Shown piece after piece: positions 46,553-58,578 of a DNA stretch of 64,000 nt. The notes under the pieces were generated by a model. It was not told where the DNA came from. It was given only the letters and a program-made list of their open reading frames with translations, and searched no databases. The stretch's first letter is position 1; each line of letters opens with the position of its first letter. The translations under genes and the position numbers were made by a program. This stretch comes from Microplitis mediator (Eukaryota; Arthropoda; Insecta; Hymenoptera; Braconidae): positions 992,001 through 1,056,000 of the forward strand of contig NC_079976.1 in the NCBI RefSeq assembly GCF_029852145.1, read 5' to 3'.

Positions 46553-49500
46553 TGAAAACAAATTTCGCTTTGTGAGAAATAGTAAAAAAAAAAAAAATAT
46601 TTGATGAGATTTAAAAAACAACTTCTAGAATGGAGTATCTGAAAAGTATTTTTGTCAAAAACGTGGGAAATTAAAAAACATCAGTAAGCAGTTTAGTATA
46701 TCTGAGAGATTAATATGCTCCCTAAAGACGTAAATCAATTACGTAATTAAAAAAAAGGCGAGTGGTAAAATGATGCGCAAGTACAATCGAAAAACACGAG
46801 CGATAGAGCGTTAACTCAGTCTTTTTGAATTATCCCAGGCACGACAGGAAGAAGTGGAAGAAGAAAAAGTCGCCTAATTGATGCTTCGTCTTTGTTTTAG
46901 TTAATTCCAACATGGTTCGGCCATTAAAATGTCCCACAGTATCGGCAAACCCGATCTCCAGTAAGAGATAAATGATGACACCCGCTCCAGGGGTACCATA
47001 CTTACCACCACTTCCAAGACCCTCCACCTCCCAGCCCCAGCTTCCACATTCACACACTCACATGTTCACATACTCTTAATAAATACGTGAGAATGCCGTA
47101 TGTGCTCAACACCGAGGACCGAGGCCATTCAAGTGAGAGCCCACAACACTCTCAATACATCCTCACCTTCTTCTGCCTCCGCTGCCTCTTCTATGTCTTG
47201 CTAAATATATATACACATTCACTCAACATATATATATACAAGTTGAGAGACTGGGGCAAACTGAGACACCATTTTGAAAAAAAATTTTAATATTTTATGT
47301 TGAAATTTTCAAAAAAATTACGGAGCAAGTTAACCATTCATCCAAAATTATGAAACTGAAATTGGCCGACGTCTGATAATTTTTAAATTTTTTTTTAAAC
47401 GATAAATTATAAAAAAAAAATATTTTAAAAAATTGCACCGGTAAGTTTTTGAAATTTTCTACATGTGCATATTTTTAGTTTTATTTTTTTTTTGTAATTC
47501 TCCAGTGAAAAAAAAATCCGAAAATTTTCGATTGTCTGCCAACTTCTGGATCATCCAAAATTTGGTATAAAAAAAATTTTGGGTGGCCAATTTACCTAAA
47601 AAGTAAGTAAATATTTTTGAAAAATCCATTTTACCCCGACCTCTGTGAGGCCGTGTACTGAACCACGTGAGGATTTTATCAATTAAATTTGAGCAAGAAT
47701 TTATCCCAACATTATTTTGTCTGATAAGAAAAAAAAATGAATATTTAAATTTGCAAATTTTCATCCAAAAAAAATAATTTATAAAATTTAAATAATTGTG
47801 TTAACATCCATTTTAACTGATAAAAGTTCGCTTACTATTTTTTATATTTTGTTTTTTATTTTGGGCTGAGTGGGAGAAATGATTGCGGGGGTGAAGCTGG
47901 GAGGGGGAGAGAGTGAATGGATTATGCAGCGAGAATAAAATGAAAACTAAAATGAGGGCACGAGAGAGGGCGGAAGGGGAAGGGGTCGGAGTAGCAGTAG
48001 CAGAATAAGCAATACCGGGAGTGACGGTGTTGAATTAAATAAACGCTTAACTAAAATTAACGAAGGTGCGAGAAGAGATTTTAGATGCATAATGAGCAGC
48101 GAGTTGACCCTCAGCCTCGGGCACTATCGGGTTCCTGGTATGAGGTCCGAGTCCGCCGATCCTTGGGTGGTCCGCTTAATAATAGATTTCAGGTGTTTGT
48201 TTTTGGTGCTACGCTGGTTTCTATTGAGATGTTCGTGCTTCGGTAATTTGAGTAATGAAGCCCAGACTTTTTTTTTTACTCCAAAAATTTCTAAAGGCTT
48301 CAAATTGTCTTAGAAATATTTTAAATTTTTTTTACAAATTCAACGACTAAAAAAAATACAAAAAATTCAAAAAATGAATTTCCAAATTTTTGAAACTGGG
48401 GCCACAAAATTCTCTGTACAATTTTTTCACACGAAAAAAATTTGTTGCTACTAAATTATGCAGTCGCTCCAAAACCTAGATTTTGAGATAAAACAATTTT
48501 TCCGTTGGTCAAATAAATTTTTTTCCCAAAAGCTAAATCTGTAAGTACACATCCGTGTGACACAATAGCCAGGACAAACAGTCGAACACGTGGCGCATGT
48601 CATTCTGTCAGCATCTCGCTAATCTCCAGTTATTGCTTTCTCTATTTGCACTCTCACGACTTCTGACTCTACTCCCTGCCCAAAAATCCGGCATAAAAAT
48701 AAATAAATAAAAAAAAAAAAATAAAATTATAAAAATACAAGCACAGTCCAACTCTTTCCCATCTCGTCAATTAAGATTCCAATCTCTCATCCTCATGGAC
48801 CGGATGTTGTAAAAATCACAATAATTTCCCGTTTCATTAGCATCAGCATCAGCATCAACATCAGCAACGACGACAGTCCCAAGTCCTCTGGCTCGTGATA
48901 ACACGACACCTGCTTCAGGTTTTAGCCTCTATTAATATCAAATTCCACTTCCATCATCATCATTATTATTATTATTGTATATTTTGTATCCTAGAGCAAA
49001 GATAGAAATGAAATGCCGTAAAAAAGGCCGCGGTCGGGCGGTGAGAATGTCCTTGATTCATTCAGACCCTTTTTATCTCGGAATCCATCCCGGAAAGAAC
49101 GCGTGATTTCTCGGAAGAAGAGTTGGAATTCGGTCTCGTTCTCGCTCCCGTCTTTTGATACCAGCAGAACACACTGAGCATCATCGTGTTTATGCCTTCT
49201 CACTTTTATTTTCTCTTTATAAACGACAACCTGGTACCCAGAGAGACCGGAGAGCCACCAGTTTGAGACCGGACCGAAGACTGGGACTGGGGACTGAGAC
49301 TAAAGAAAGCCAAAGGACGTTACATTAACGTAGAGACGCTTCAATGGGCAACACTGGGCCTACTCCATTCAGAATGGACTCGAGTAGTGTGTGATGTTAT
49401 CGGTATTATTTTTTTTTATTTGTTTTTTTTGTTTTTTGATACTGGTGCCGGTACGGGGATGTCCGTCTCTTTGATTCCCCTAATTATTTTTCAACACGAG

Positions 49501-49717
49501 CTGGACGTGGAACCCGTTAAACTACCCACACACATTGCTTTTTATCTTTATTTTTTTAACCTTCTCATTTTTTTACTATTATAAACTCACTTTTAGACAA
49601 CACTGTGGTTATAATGTCCAATTAATGCTCATTGATGCTTTTATTTTTATTAAAATATTCTTTACGTTTCCTGAGGTTTTTAGGCGACTGTTTAAGATAA
49701 TTCCACGTTTTGTATGC
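46553..49717. other. Intergenic, no gene seen
   Basis: Contains a GACGTC-type MITE (47350-47554), an oligo-A/T-rich stretch, and less AT-rich pockets at about 46980-47190, 48070-48250 and 49000-49400 that may be regulatory. A CATCAG tract lies at about 48840-48870. Confidence 0.5.
47350..47554. mobile_element. GACGTC-type palindromic MITE, copy
   Basis: TGAAACTGAAATTGGCCGAC on the left, GTCTGCCAACTTCTGGATCA on the right, CTACATGTGCA in the centre. More diverged ends than other members. Confidence 0.7.
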
Positions 49718-50540
49718 TCACTGGAGAGGAAATTTAATCCTCTACAACTTTTTGCTCAATGAAAAAAGTTGTAGGATCAATAGTTGTTAGGTTACAGCTG
49801 TTTTAAGTCTTGGAATAAATTTTTTTGGGCTGGGTAATTGTGTTTGAGGTTAGTAATTGTTTAGGAGGCTGTAACTTTAAAACAATTGAGTTAAAGAAAT
49901 TTTTTATAGAAACCAAAATTGTAGGAAATTAAATTTGCTACAATTTTTGTATCAATAAAAAAATTCGTAGGATCAATAGTTTTAAAGCTATGGCTGTTTA
50001 AAGTGTTTGAAAAGAATTGGTTCAAAAATTGGCTAATTGTTTAAGGTTACAGTAATTGTTTAGGAGGCTGTAACTTTTGAACAAACGATTTTAGGGAAAT
50101 TTTTTTGGACACCAAAATTGTAGGAAATTCAATTTGCTACAACTTTTGTTTGAGCAAAAAATCTGTAGGATCAATAGTTTCAAGGATATGGCTGTTTAAA
50201 GTGTTTGAAAAAAATTGGTTCAAAAATTGTCTAATTGTTTAAGGTTACAGTAATTGTTTAGGAGGCTGTAACTTTTGAACAAACAATTTTATGAAAATTT
50301 TTATGGATACTAAAATTGTAGGAAATTTAATTTGCTACAACTTTTGTTTGAGCAAAAAATTTGTAGGATCGATAATTTAAACGATATGGCGCTAGAAAGT
50401 GGAAGAAAATTGTTTTAAAAATTGTCTAATTGTTTAAAATTTCAATAATCGTTTAAAAAGCTATAACTTTTGAACCAATGGGTTTAGGAAATTTTTAAAA
50501 GAGACAAAATTTGTAGGAAATTAAATTTCCTTTCCAGTGA
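49718..50540. repeat. Tandem array, about 195-bp unit, bounded by 21-bp inverted ends
   Basis: Units contain TTGTAGGAAATTAAATTTGC, then TACAACTTTTGT and GTAGGATCAATAGTTT. The left border TCACTGGAGAGGAAATTTAA is the near-perfect inverted complement of the right border TTAAATTTCCTTTCCAGTGA. Confidence 0.8.
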
Positions 50541-51319
50541 CCATCTATGATGTTCATTTATTATATATTTTTCGAAAGATATCTGATCAAAGTTCAGGTG
50601 AGTGAATTTTCTGCAGCGAATTCATAAAAGATGGAAATTAATAAAATAAACGTATGATATATTTATTTATCGTTGATATAGATTGTACAAAAGTATGTTG
50701 GGGTATATAAATGTATTAAGGATGATGTGTATAATAATATGTGGTGGATAAAAGATAGATTAAGAATAAGTGTATGGGTGAGTCTTGGCGGGGGGTGGTG
50801 ACAGAACGGCTGGAGAAGACTGCGGGGGTCCGAGTCCAGGGAACCAGGAATTCGAACCACGAATGGCTCTGCAACAGCGAGGAGCCGTCAGATGTAGAGA
50901 ACCTGGGCATTCATTACCTCCTGGTGTCCTAAGCCAGAAGGTGCACCATCTACCACTCTCTATATATTTATATTTATATTTATATTTATATTTATACGCA
51001 CTGTATTTATACTACTAGTCATATCTTATTATTATTAATATATTATTTACGTGGCTGTCGTACCGCGTTTACTTGTTCTCTCTTAAGGATATTTATTTTC
51101 AAAGGATTGTTTTCTGATGCACAATCACTTCACGTCCTACTCAAGAGCTCTATCATTGCCGGCATTTTTCATCCACTTTTTCAAAGTCATTTCTCGTCTT
51201 TTTTTCTTTACTACAAATACTCTTCAAATATTTTTTTAAAGTTAGTGTTCATTTTTCAAAATCCTGAAATAATTTCCTCAGAATTTTCGAAGAAATTTGA
51301 TTATTTATTGGTAAAAAAA
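50541..51319. other. Intergenic, no gene seen
   Basis: Less AT-rich pocket at about 50780-50960, then a TTATAT simple repeat (about 50962-50996). No support for a gene. Confidence 0.5.
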
Positions 51320-52330
51320 ATTTAAGGTAATGAGAGTAATCTATAGACATTGTAGTAGAGATGTTCGGTCAAATTTTGACATCAAAAATCGATAATAATA
51401 ATTGGAGTAAATTTTGTTTCTTAAAAATTCCAAAAGTATGATTCTTATGAATTTTTCATGATTTTCATAGAATATTGGCTTCTTAAAAAAATTGAGAGTA
51501 ATGTAAATGATCTAAGTATGCGTGGAATGATGTATGGAGCACGATTATAATAAAAAAAAAATTAATAATAACAAAAATCCATTTTTATCCAAAAATTCCA
51601 AAAATATGATTTTTAGGAATTTTTCATAATTTTCATGGAATATTTGTTTTTTAAAAAAAATGAGAGTAATATAAGCATATGTGGAGTGACGTATGGAGTC
51701 TGATTATAATGAAAAAAAAAATTAATAATAACAAAAATCCATTTTTTTCCAAAAATTCTAAAAATATGACTTTTAGGATTTTTCATGATTTCCATGGAAT
51801 ATTGACTTGTTAAAAAAATTGAGAGTAATGTATATGATCTTAGCATGTGTAGAATTACGTGTAAAGTCCGATTGTAATAAAAAAAAATTAATTATAACAA
51901 AAATCCATTTTTTTTTTTTTCAAAAATTCCAAAAATATGATTTTTAGGAATTTTTCATGATTTCCATGGAGTATTTGTTTTTTGAAAAAAATGAGAGTAA
52001 TATAAGCACATGTGGAGTAACGTATTGTGTCCGATTGTAATGAAAAAAAAATTAATAATAACAAAAATCCATTTGGTCAAGAAAATTCCAAAAATATGAT
52101 TTTTGGGAATTTTCTTTGAAATTCTTATGGATTGATTTTTTAAAAAAATTTTAGGCAATGAACGTGATCTAAGCATGTGTGGAATGACGTATAAAGTCTG
52201 ATTGTAACGAAAAAAAATCATAATTAATAATAAAAATATAATAAAAAATGATTTTGATGAAATTTTGATTAATTTCATGGGCTATTAATTATTTTGAGAA
52301 ATCGTAGATAGTCATGATGGAGTGAAGATG
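51320..52330. repeat. Tandem array, about 165-bp unit, about six copies
   Basis: Each unit has GAGAGTAAT, GTGGAGTGACGTAT (or close), TTAATAATAACAAAAATCCA and CCAAAAATATGATTTTTAGG. Minus-strand open frames across it reflect the repeat. Confidence 0.85.
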
Positions 52331-53181
52331 TTGCAGAAGACTTATTAAGTGTAATTATGACAAAAAAAAAAAATAATAGGAATAATTCGATCAATCAATC
52401 TAATTGAAAATAATAAGGAGGAGATTAAGGATTAATGTCATGAAGTCATAGAAGATAAATAGTAATTTATGTTATTTACTGATGTTCCGAGATACTTAAC
52501 TTGTCTGTAGATGGCAGCACTCTCCCGGCGGTCTCGCGATGAAAATAAAAGAGGCGAGAGTATAAAGAAAAATAAATAAGATTTAAAAAATAACCAGCCG
52601 AGAGTTTATTTGAGTTTGAGATTTAAAAAAATATTATAGATTTATTGAGACTCGAATAAAATATCCGAGGCGTAGCGTTACGGGGGGCGGTATTCACACG
52701 GCGAAAAAAAGTTTTATAGATGTACGGAGGTGGGCACTAATGAGGAGGAAAGTGTTCGAGAGGAGGAGAGGAGAGCCGATGGACCGAAGAGTCAGGAGCG
52801 ATCCGGCGATCGGGAGGAGGAGGCTGTGCCGGGATGAGGAGCATCCGCGTCTATTGGTCCGTGTTTGTGAGAGCAAGGCGTTGTGGTTGGACGAACCGAC
52901 CAACCTTCCTGGGTTACTACTCTCTGACACGGTGTGTAACGAGCTGAAAATAAAAAAAAAAACACATTATTTTTAAAATAAAAGTTTTAAAAAAATTAAC
53001 AAATAAACGAGACCGAGTTGTGAAACGATTTAAGACCACGGACAAGAAGTAGAAGTAGAAAAAAACAACAAGAGGAAGACCATGTAAAATAGTTTAATGT
53101 TTATGGGAATTGTATAAATAAAATTTTTTTTTTTTTTGAATTTTTTTTTATCAGGGAATTATTAAATAATTTATTTAAAAT
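52331..53181. other. Intergenic with GC-rich patch
   Basis: 52500-52560 and 52680-52940 are GC-richer than the surroundings. The latter is GAGGAGGA-rich and open on both strands in overlapping frames, which is a compositional effect. Possible regulatory element. Confidence 0.4.
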
Positions 53182-53379
53182 CATCCTGAAATTAGCAGAT
53201 AATTAAAAATATGCGAACTTTTATTTCCCGCGATTTAATTTAAAAAAAAAAAAAAAAAAAATATGCACGTGTAGAAAATTTAAAAATCTGTAGGTGTAAT
53301 TTTTTGAAATTTTTTTTTTTTAATTTTTCATCTTAAAAAAAATCAAAAACTAGCAGACGTCGGCTAATTTCAGTATCAT
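53182..53379. mobile_element. GACGTC-type palindromic MITE, copy (inverted)
   Basis: Begins CATCCTGAAATTAGCAG and ends TAGCAGACGTCGGCTAATTT followed by CAGTATCAT. The centre reads GCACGTGTAG. Confidence 0.75.
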
Positions 53380-53762
53380 TTAAAAAAAGGTAATGAATAA
53401 ATAATAGTTGAAATGAAATTATTGATTAATTAGTAATTTAACTAGATTATAATTCGAGTTAAAATAAAAATGTCATTTTAATAAATTAGCCGTTGAAAGA
53501 ATGGAATAAAGGAAAAAAGACAAGTGTCGAAAAGGGGCGTCAATAAATTTGAATTTAATTTTAAAATCAAAGGGACGTAATTTAATTTTTATCCCGCTGT
53601 CATCCAAAGATATTCCATTAATCCCCTGACGTTCAAATTAATTATTATTTTATTTCCAATCCAACCCAGCCCACACCAATCCCGACTTTATCTCCCACTA
53701 TCAGTATCATTATCACTGTCGTATCTGATTTCAGTTCTTATCGAAAATAAAATTTGTTTTAG

Positions 53763-53847
53763 CGATCGCGGCCGCGACAAAGCGAGTCCAGGCTCGGCGC
53801 GGGCTTTGATCGCCGATTACGGGCAATCGGTCCATCAAATAGGTCAG
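53763..53847 (+). promoter_or_regulatory. GC-rich island with 35-bp hairpin and TCF-like site; possible untranslated exon
   Basis: An abrupt GC-rich block bounded by a TTTGTTTTAG acceptor-like and a CAGGTAAAT donor-like sequence. 53805-53839 forms nested inverted repeats: TTTGAT with ATCAAA, and CCGATT with AATCGG. GCTTTGATC matches the TCF/Pangolin consensus. It is either a Wingless-responsive element or a noncoding leader exon for mirror; I cannot decide. Confidence 0.35.
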
Positions 53848-54449
53848 GTAAATATTTATCGTAGATTTTATAACTTATGTAAGACTGTAGATACTACAAG
53901 TCAATTTTTTAAAAAGCGGAGATAAAAAATAAAAACGAAAGTTTCCTTTTCAAGTTAAACAATACAGCGATGTAACAAAAGGTAAAAAAAAACATTACCA
54001 AGGAAACTAAAGCTCAACAAACACTCGTGTATACTCGGTACGTATGTTACTTAAACGTACGTATTTCTCAGAATGTCGAGTTTCCGTTTCCCCTAGAGTA
54101 GACTGTAGTCTACATATCCGCGCTCTACTCCCGACTCGGCTGTGTATGAACGGCATCAGCTACTAAATTCTCCTGCCACCAGTAGTATAAACTATATACG
54201 CAACAACGAGAAAACATTTTATCCTATATTGTTTTTGTCTCTTGTTTATGTTCGTCTTATTTGTTTCCTTTTTTTTTTACTTTTTTACATAAATAAATAA
54301 ACTAATAAATTTTTTTTGGTTACTTATATCAAGCACTTTTAAATATTTATGACCTTATATATCTTACTTGAGAAATTTATCAGCTCATATCTGCTCGTTT
54401 AATTCGAATATTTTTTTTTATGGAGACTAAAAATTTTGGGAAATGGGCA

Positions 54450-54692
54450 CACAGAAAAAAATAATTTCTTGGCGCAAGAAATTTTTTGTATTATAAATTG
54501 AAAACAAAAATCTTCTTGAGACAAGAAAAAATTTCTCGTTTCAAAAAATTTTTTCTTGCTCTAAAAAAATTTATTCTCGCTCCAAGAAATTTTAAGTTTT
54601 CAATTTATAATTCAAAAAATTTCTTGAGGCAAGTAAAAATTTTTTTGGGACAAATAAAAATTTCTTGCACTAAGAAATCCTTTTTTTCTGTG
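54450..54692. mobile_element. MITE, TIR CACAGAAAAAAA, copy 3
   Basis: 243 bp with ends CACAGAAAAAAATA and CCTTTTTTTCTGTG, and the same alternating CAAGAAATTTT/TTTCTTG body as copies 1 and 2. Both flanks are CA. Confidence 0.75.
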
Positions 54693-57089
54693 CATAGAAA
54701 AATTTATGGGTAATTAAAATAAATTGATTATTTAATTGTGGGGTGAAAATAAATTTCTGTTGATGCCTGAAAAAATTTTTATGTGATTAAATATATGGAA
54801 AATTTGATATGTGGCCTTATAAATTTACATTTCATGTTCGGAGTGAATTTTGTGTTAATAAAAAATTGAAACGACCATATATGGGCATAATGGTCACATA
54901 TTTGATATTTGGGTATGACAAATTTTTATATTTTATATTTTACTGCCTATATATTTCTATATATGGCCAAGTAATGTCACATATCCTTAATATGTGGCTG
55001 TGATTATTCCATATAAATATGAAATCAAAAATAATTTTGTATCATTAAATATTTGGTAAGTAATTTAGTCCAAAAAATGACTATATGATCTTATATAGCC
55101 AATTAATATCATATATCAATAAATATACGACCATTACAACTCCAAAATAATGAGATCCCAATAAATTTTGTCTGAAAAATATCCCCATACAAAATAAAAA
55201 AGAAATGGCCAAATGACTATATATGGTCACATTCATTTAAAATATACAACAGCAAATAATCATATGTTGAATTTCATTTAATGCGTGTCTATTTTACCCT
55301 TCCATAAATTCGATGCATGGAAGCCTTTTTACTATACGTCAATTTCATAAACTACCATCTTTATTTATTTATTTATTTTATTAACAATCGTGTCGGCCCA
55401 CGTCTGCGATCCCAAAAATAATTTCCACAAACGAAAGCTTAAATGAATTTATTCGATTGGAACTCTCAACAATAAAAACTCCCAATAAAATAAATATAGC
55501 TGAACGTACATATATTAACGATCAAACACCCAGCAAACATTTCTCGAAATCTCAATGGGTACTTGTACTTTGAAATAAACCTCCGAATTGTCTCAAAACG
55601 ATCAAGTTCCAACAAACACGTTTACCACATCCCCCTCTTCCATTCCTCCCCTCTCACTATACTCACCCACCCACACACACGTCCAACACACACTCTCACA
55701 CACACACAGCTTTTATACCCTTTTACACGGCAAATAGTATCAGTATAAGTGTACAAGCGTCTACATCGACCAATACTCCGGCGGCGTCTTGAGCCCGTCG
55801 ACTGCAAGAAACGCCAGCGGGTGTTGGGTGTTGGGTTTGGGGGCTCGTTAAAGCACGACAGTTTGTTGTGTGTGCAAGTAAAGCGCCACGGTTGTGTGTA
55901 GACTGCGGTGTTAACAAACGGTACACTAATGTTTCACATCTCGGCATGCTTCAGTGTGCCTTTGTCGTCGTCGTCGTTTTATTCACCCCCTCTTCACCCC
56001 ACCCCTCCTTTCTCTGCCTTCTTATTCACCTTCTCCTTCTTCTCCTTCTCCTTCTCCTTTTCTTCCTCCTTCTCCGAGTATCTGTCTCTCCTCTCGGTCT
56101 TTTCCACCCCGAGGCGCCCCCGCTAACCTCAGGCAAGAGTGCCAAGTACCGACAAGTCCACATCGACGTTCTGCATTAAATGGGCGCTCGCGTACTCTAC
56201 AATACACCTTTACATACTCCTCAGTCCCCGGAGTGGGGGTCGGGTAAAATAAAAGTAAAAAAATGTATTTTAAAAAAACAATGTAAGAGTAGAATAAGCC
56301 GGGATTTTAGGAGGGGAAGAGACCGAGAAGGCGGAGGTTCAGAAGGCGGAGCGTGGCTTGTCCGCGCCCCGTGTAGGGGAAAAAACCCAACTCTTCCTAC
56401 TACTTACTGCCTACACCACACAACTTGTTATTATGTCTCACAAATACTTTCAACCGAAAGCAAAGCAAAGCACACAGAGCAGAGCAGAGTTCAAAGCAGA
56501 GCCTGCCGATCGCTTTCAGTTTCACTCGAGCGCTCAACTCCGCGAATGCTCGCAGGAATAAATTTCAAAATTTCGACTCAAAATTACAAAAATATAAATT
56601 AATGAGTAATAAAAAAATCTGAACCACTCGAGTCACCGAAACCCGAATCGCCAGCGCCGCCAGCGAACTTACCAATCTATCGAACTAAATAGTAAACAAT
56701 TTTTCCCCTCCACCGATCCACAAGTACCTCCCCTTGCCCCCACCCTCTCCAGCGTAAGGAATAAACCGGGAACTAAGTCGGAGCATATTTTATTGCAGCG
56801 TTTGCCGGTAACCGCTTTAGCTACTCTATCCTTCTATACTACTCTTGACGTCCGTTAGCTGACGATCTCTGTGACACCTGGCCCCCACCCCTTGAGCTCG
56901 CCGCGTGCCTAGGACCTCCTACCGATCCTACCTCGTATCGCCCGGGAAAAATAAACGGTGATCCCACCACCGCCGCAACAACCGTTGACTACTCGTATAT
57001 ACCCATGCCACCTTGTGTACTACAGATACGTGTGTTAATAGCTACAGAGTAGAGCGCTACAGTACAGAGCCTGTTAATAATATCGGCGT
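54693..57089. other. Intergenic upstream of mirror
   Basis: 54780-55260 is dense in ATATG and GGTCACATAT motifs, probably a decayed repeat. 55620-56130 has CA-rich and then CTT/CTCC pyrimidine tracts. 56130-57090 is GC-richer. Many overlapping open frames come from strand-skewed composition. Confidence 0.45.
56030..56090. repeat. TTCTCC polypyrimidine tract
   Basis: A run of CTTCTCCTTCTTCTCC-type repeats, almost pure pyrimidine on the + strand. Confidence 0.85.
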
Positions 57090-57496
57090 CGTTTATGACT
57101 CTCTTTCTCCCTCTTTCTCCCTCTTTCTCCCTCTCTCTCTCTCTGTCCCTCTCTGTCCGCTCACTCGCCAGTGTGTGAATCAGTAGTAGAGTCAGTGTGT
57201 GAGTCGAAGCAAGTCAGTAGTCAGCAACACCTCGTATTGGTAAACCCGCCCCTCTGGGATGACCAGAGTTAAAAAAACGCCCGCAGCGAGGGCGTATTTT
57301 TATGTGTAGACTCTAGTCAGTGGCGCTAGTAGTGGTAACGTAGCAGTTTGCTCGCTCACTCGGTCTACTCCCGTAACACTGATACAGATACGAGTTGAGG
57401 CTGAGGAGCGCACACCAGCAACTGTAAGCGAGATAGAACACAAGTGCTACCGCGTTACACGGGAACCCGTAGTTGAACGCCTGCGTCTCTCTCTTA

Positions 57497-57600
57497 TACT
57501 ACTCCGACCACTACTACGACAACTACAGGAACTACAACAACTACTACTGCTACAACTACTATTACAACAACTAATACTCCTGCTACTACTAACTCTCGGT
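57497..57600 (+). repeat. ACT/ACA triplet-rich tract in probable mirror leader
   Basis: Imperfect run of ACTACT, ACAACT and GCTACT triplets. It probably lies in the transcribed leader. No function is evident. Confidence 0.6.
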
Positions 57601-57663
57601 GTACAGTGTCGCGGATACAATTCCAAAGCCAGTTAGTACTTGGCGCCCAACACGAGTCTCATC

Positions 57664-57726
57664 GGAGCCTCATCAGTCACCAGTCATCGGTCATCAGTGA
57701 TCAGTCATCAGTCATCAGATCAGTTA
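57664..57726 (+). repeat. TCAGT/TCATCAGT cluster
   Basis: About eight overlapping near-copies of CATCAGTC or CATCAGTG in 63 bases, including exact arthropod initiator matches (TCAGTC). It may be simple sequence or a dispersed initiator platform. Confidence 0.5.
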
Positions 57727-58539
57727 ATAAACAATAATTATTGTTAATAATAAATCGATTATTGGACCCGAGTGCGGATTAAAAGTGTCGACAGCAGTGA
57801 CCGTTCGGCCCCCACTCCAGCCCCAGCCCCTGTACTCTTGATCCTCGACACTCTTGGCGGTCTGGTGTCGCGGTTCCGCGAGACGATCGCTCTCTCCCAC
57901 TACACCCGGAGCCCGACTCCAGACAATATACCGAGTTCGACACGGGCGACACTGTCGGTCCTCGTCCCACTCGCCGTCGCACTACAGACTACTCCGAGAC
58001 CAGACGTTTGAGACCGAACCGGATTCCATCGAAAAGAACACGACGATTCGCTGGTGGATAGTCGCGACCGATCATAGCTGGCGCGTCGATCGGATCAACG
58101 GACCGTCAGATTGTCTACTCGCTTTCCAGTATCCATTCTTACCTTACCTTACACTTTATTACTGTTATGGTGTCCGTGGATTTATGTCATACATCTCTAT
58201 TTAAATAATTATTGTCATCATTTATTTATTATCTAGTGATTATTATTTTAAATACAAGTGGGATAGTGTCTTTTTTATTTACTGTGAGTGAAGTTTCTGT
58301 GATAACTTGGATACCTTTTATTATTTTTATTTTAAAAAATTGTTTTTTAAACTCCGATATCATGATCATCACTTTTTGGTTTTCAAATGAGTGATTCGTG
58401 GATAGTGAGTTTGTATTGAGAAAAAAAATTAAAATTTTTTTTACAAAAAGTACTTGATGTTAACCAGGTGGTTTTAATTATTTTAATCATGATTGCGTAG
58501 CGAATTACGACAATCACGGCCCTCAGTGGCCGACACAAC

Positions 58540-58578
58540 ATGTCACAGTTCTCTTATCGTGGATCACCAAATTTACAG
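58540..58578 (+). CDS. mirr: Probable first coding exon of mirror (rest beyond window)
   Basis: ATG in a strong insect context (CAACATGT) opens 13 codons, MSQFSYRGSPNLQ, ending exactly at a GTAATT donor in phase 0. Exon 1 of the ara-type gene is built the same way: about 15 codons, a Gln last codon, phase 0, and an MSxxxQFxY-like start. Position, orientation and the known ara-mirr neighbourhood make mirror the natural candidate. No homeodomain is in the window because the following 5.4 kb is intron. A 13-codon peptide alone cannot prove identity. Confidence 0.6.

Larger units (their letters stand above)
57090..57726 (+). promoter_or_regulatory. Candidate mirror promoter and leader region
   Basis: GC-richer sequence 0.8-1.4 kb upstream of the mirror ATG. 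It holds a long CTCTTTCTCCCTC/CTCTCTCT tract (about 57098-57150; GAGA-type motifs on the other strand), a weak TATTTTTA (57295-57302) 24 bases before an initiator-like TCAGTG (57317-57322), an ACT/ACA triplet tract (57497-57600), and a cluster of TCAGT motifs at 57666-57726. The exact start site cannot be chosen from sequence alone. Confidence 0.35.

Noticed and set aside
52508..52517. TAGATGGCAG, a match to the CTCF core, between the two Iroquois genes
   Set aside because: A ten-base degenerate match is expected a few times by chance in 64 kb.
55868..56602. Overlapping open frames of 60-140 codons
   Set aside because: They arise from CTCC/CTT pyrimidine tracts and GC-rich flank in multiple frames; no recognisable protein.
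57772..58204. Open frames of 79 and 116 codons just upstream of the mirror ATG
   Set aside because: They overlap each other, lie in a probable leader, and have no Iroquois residues; at most upstream ORFs.
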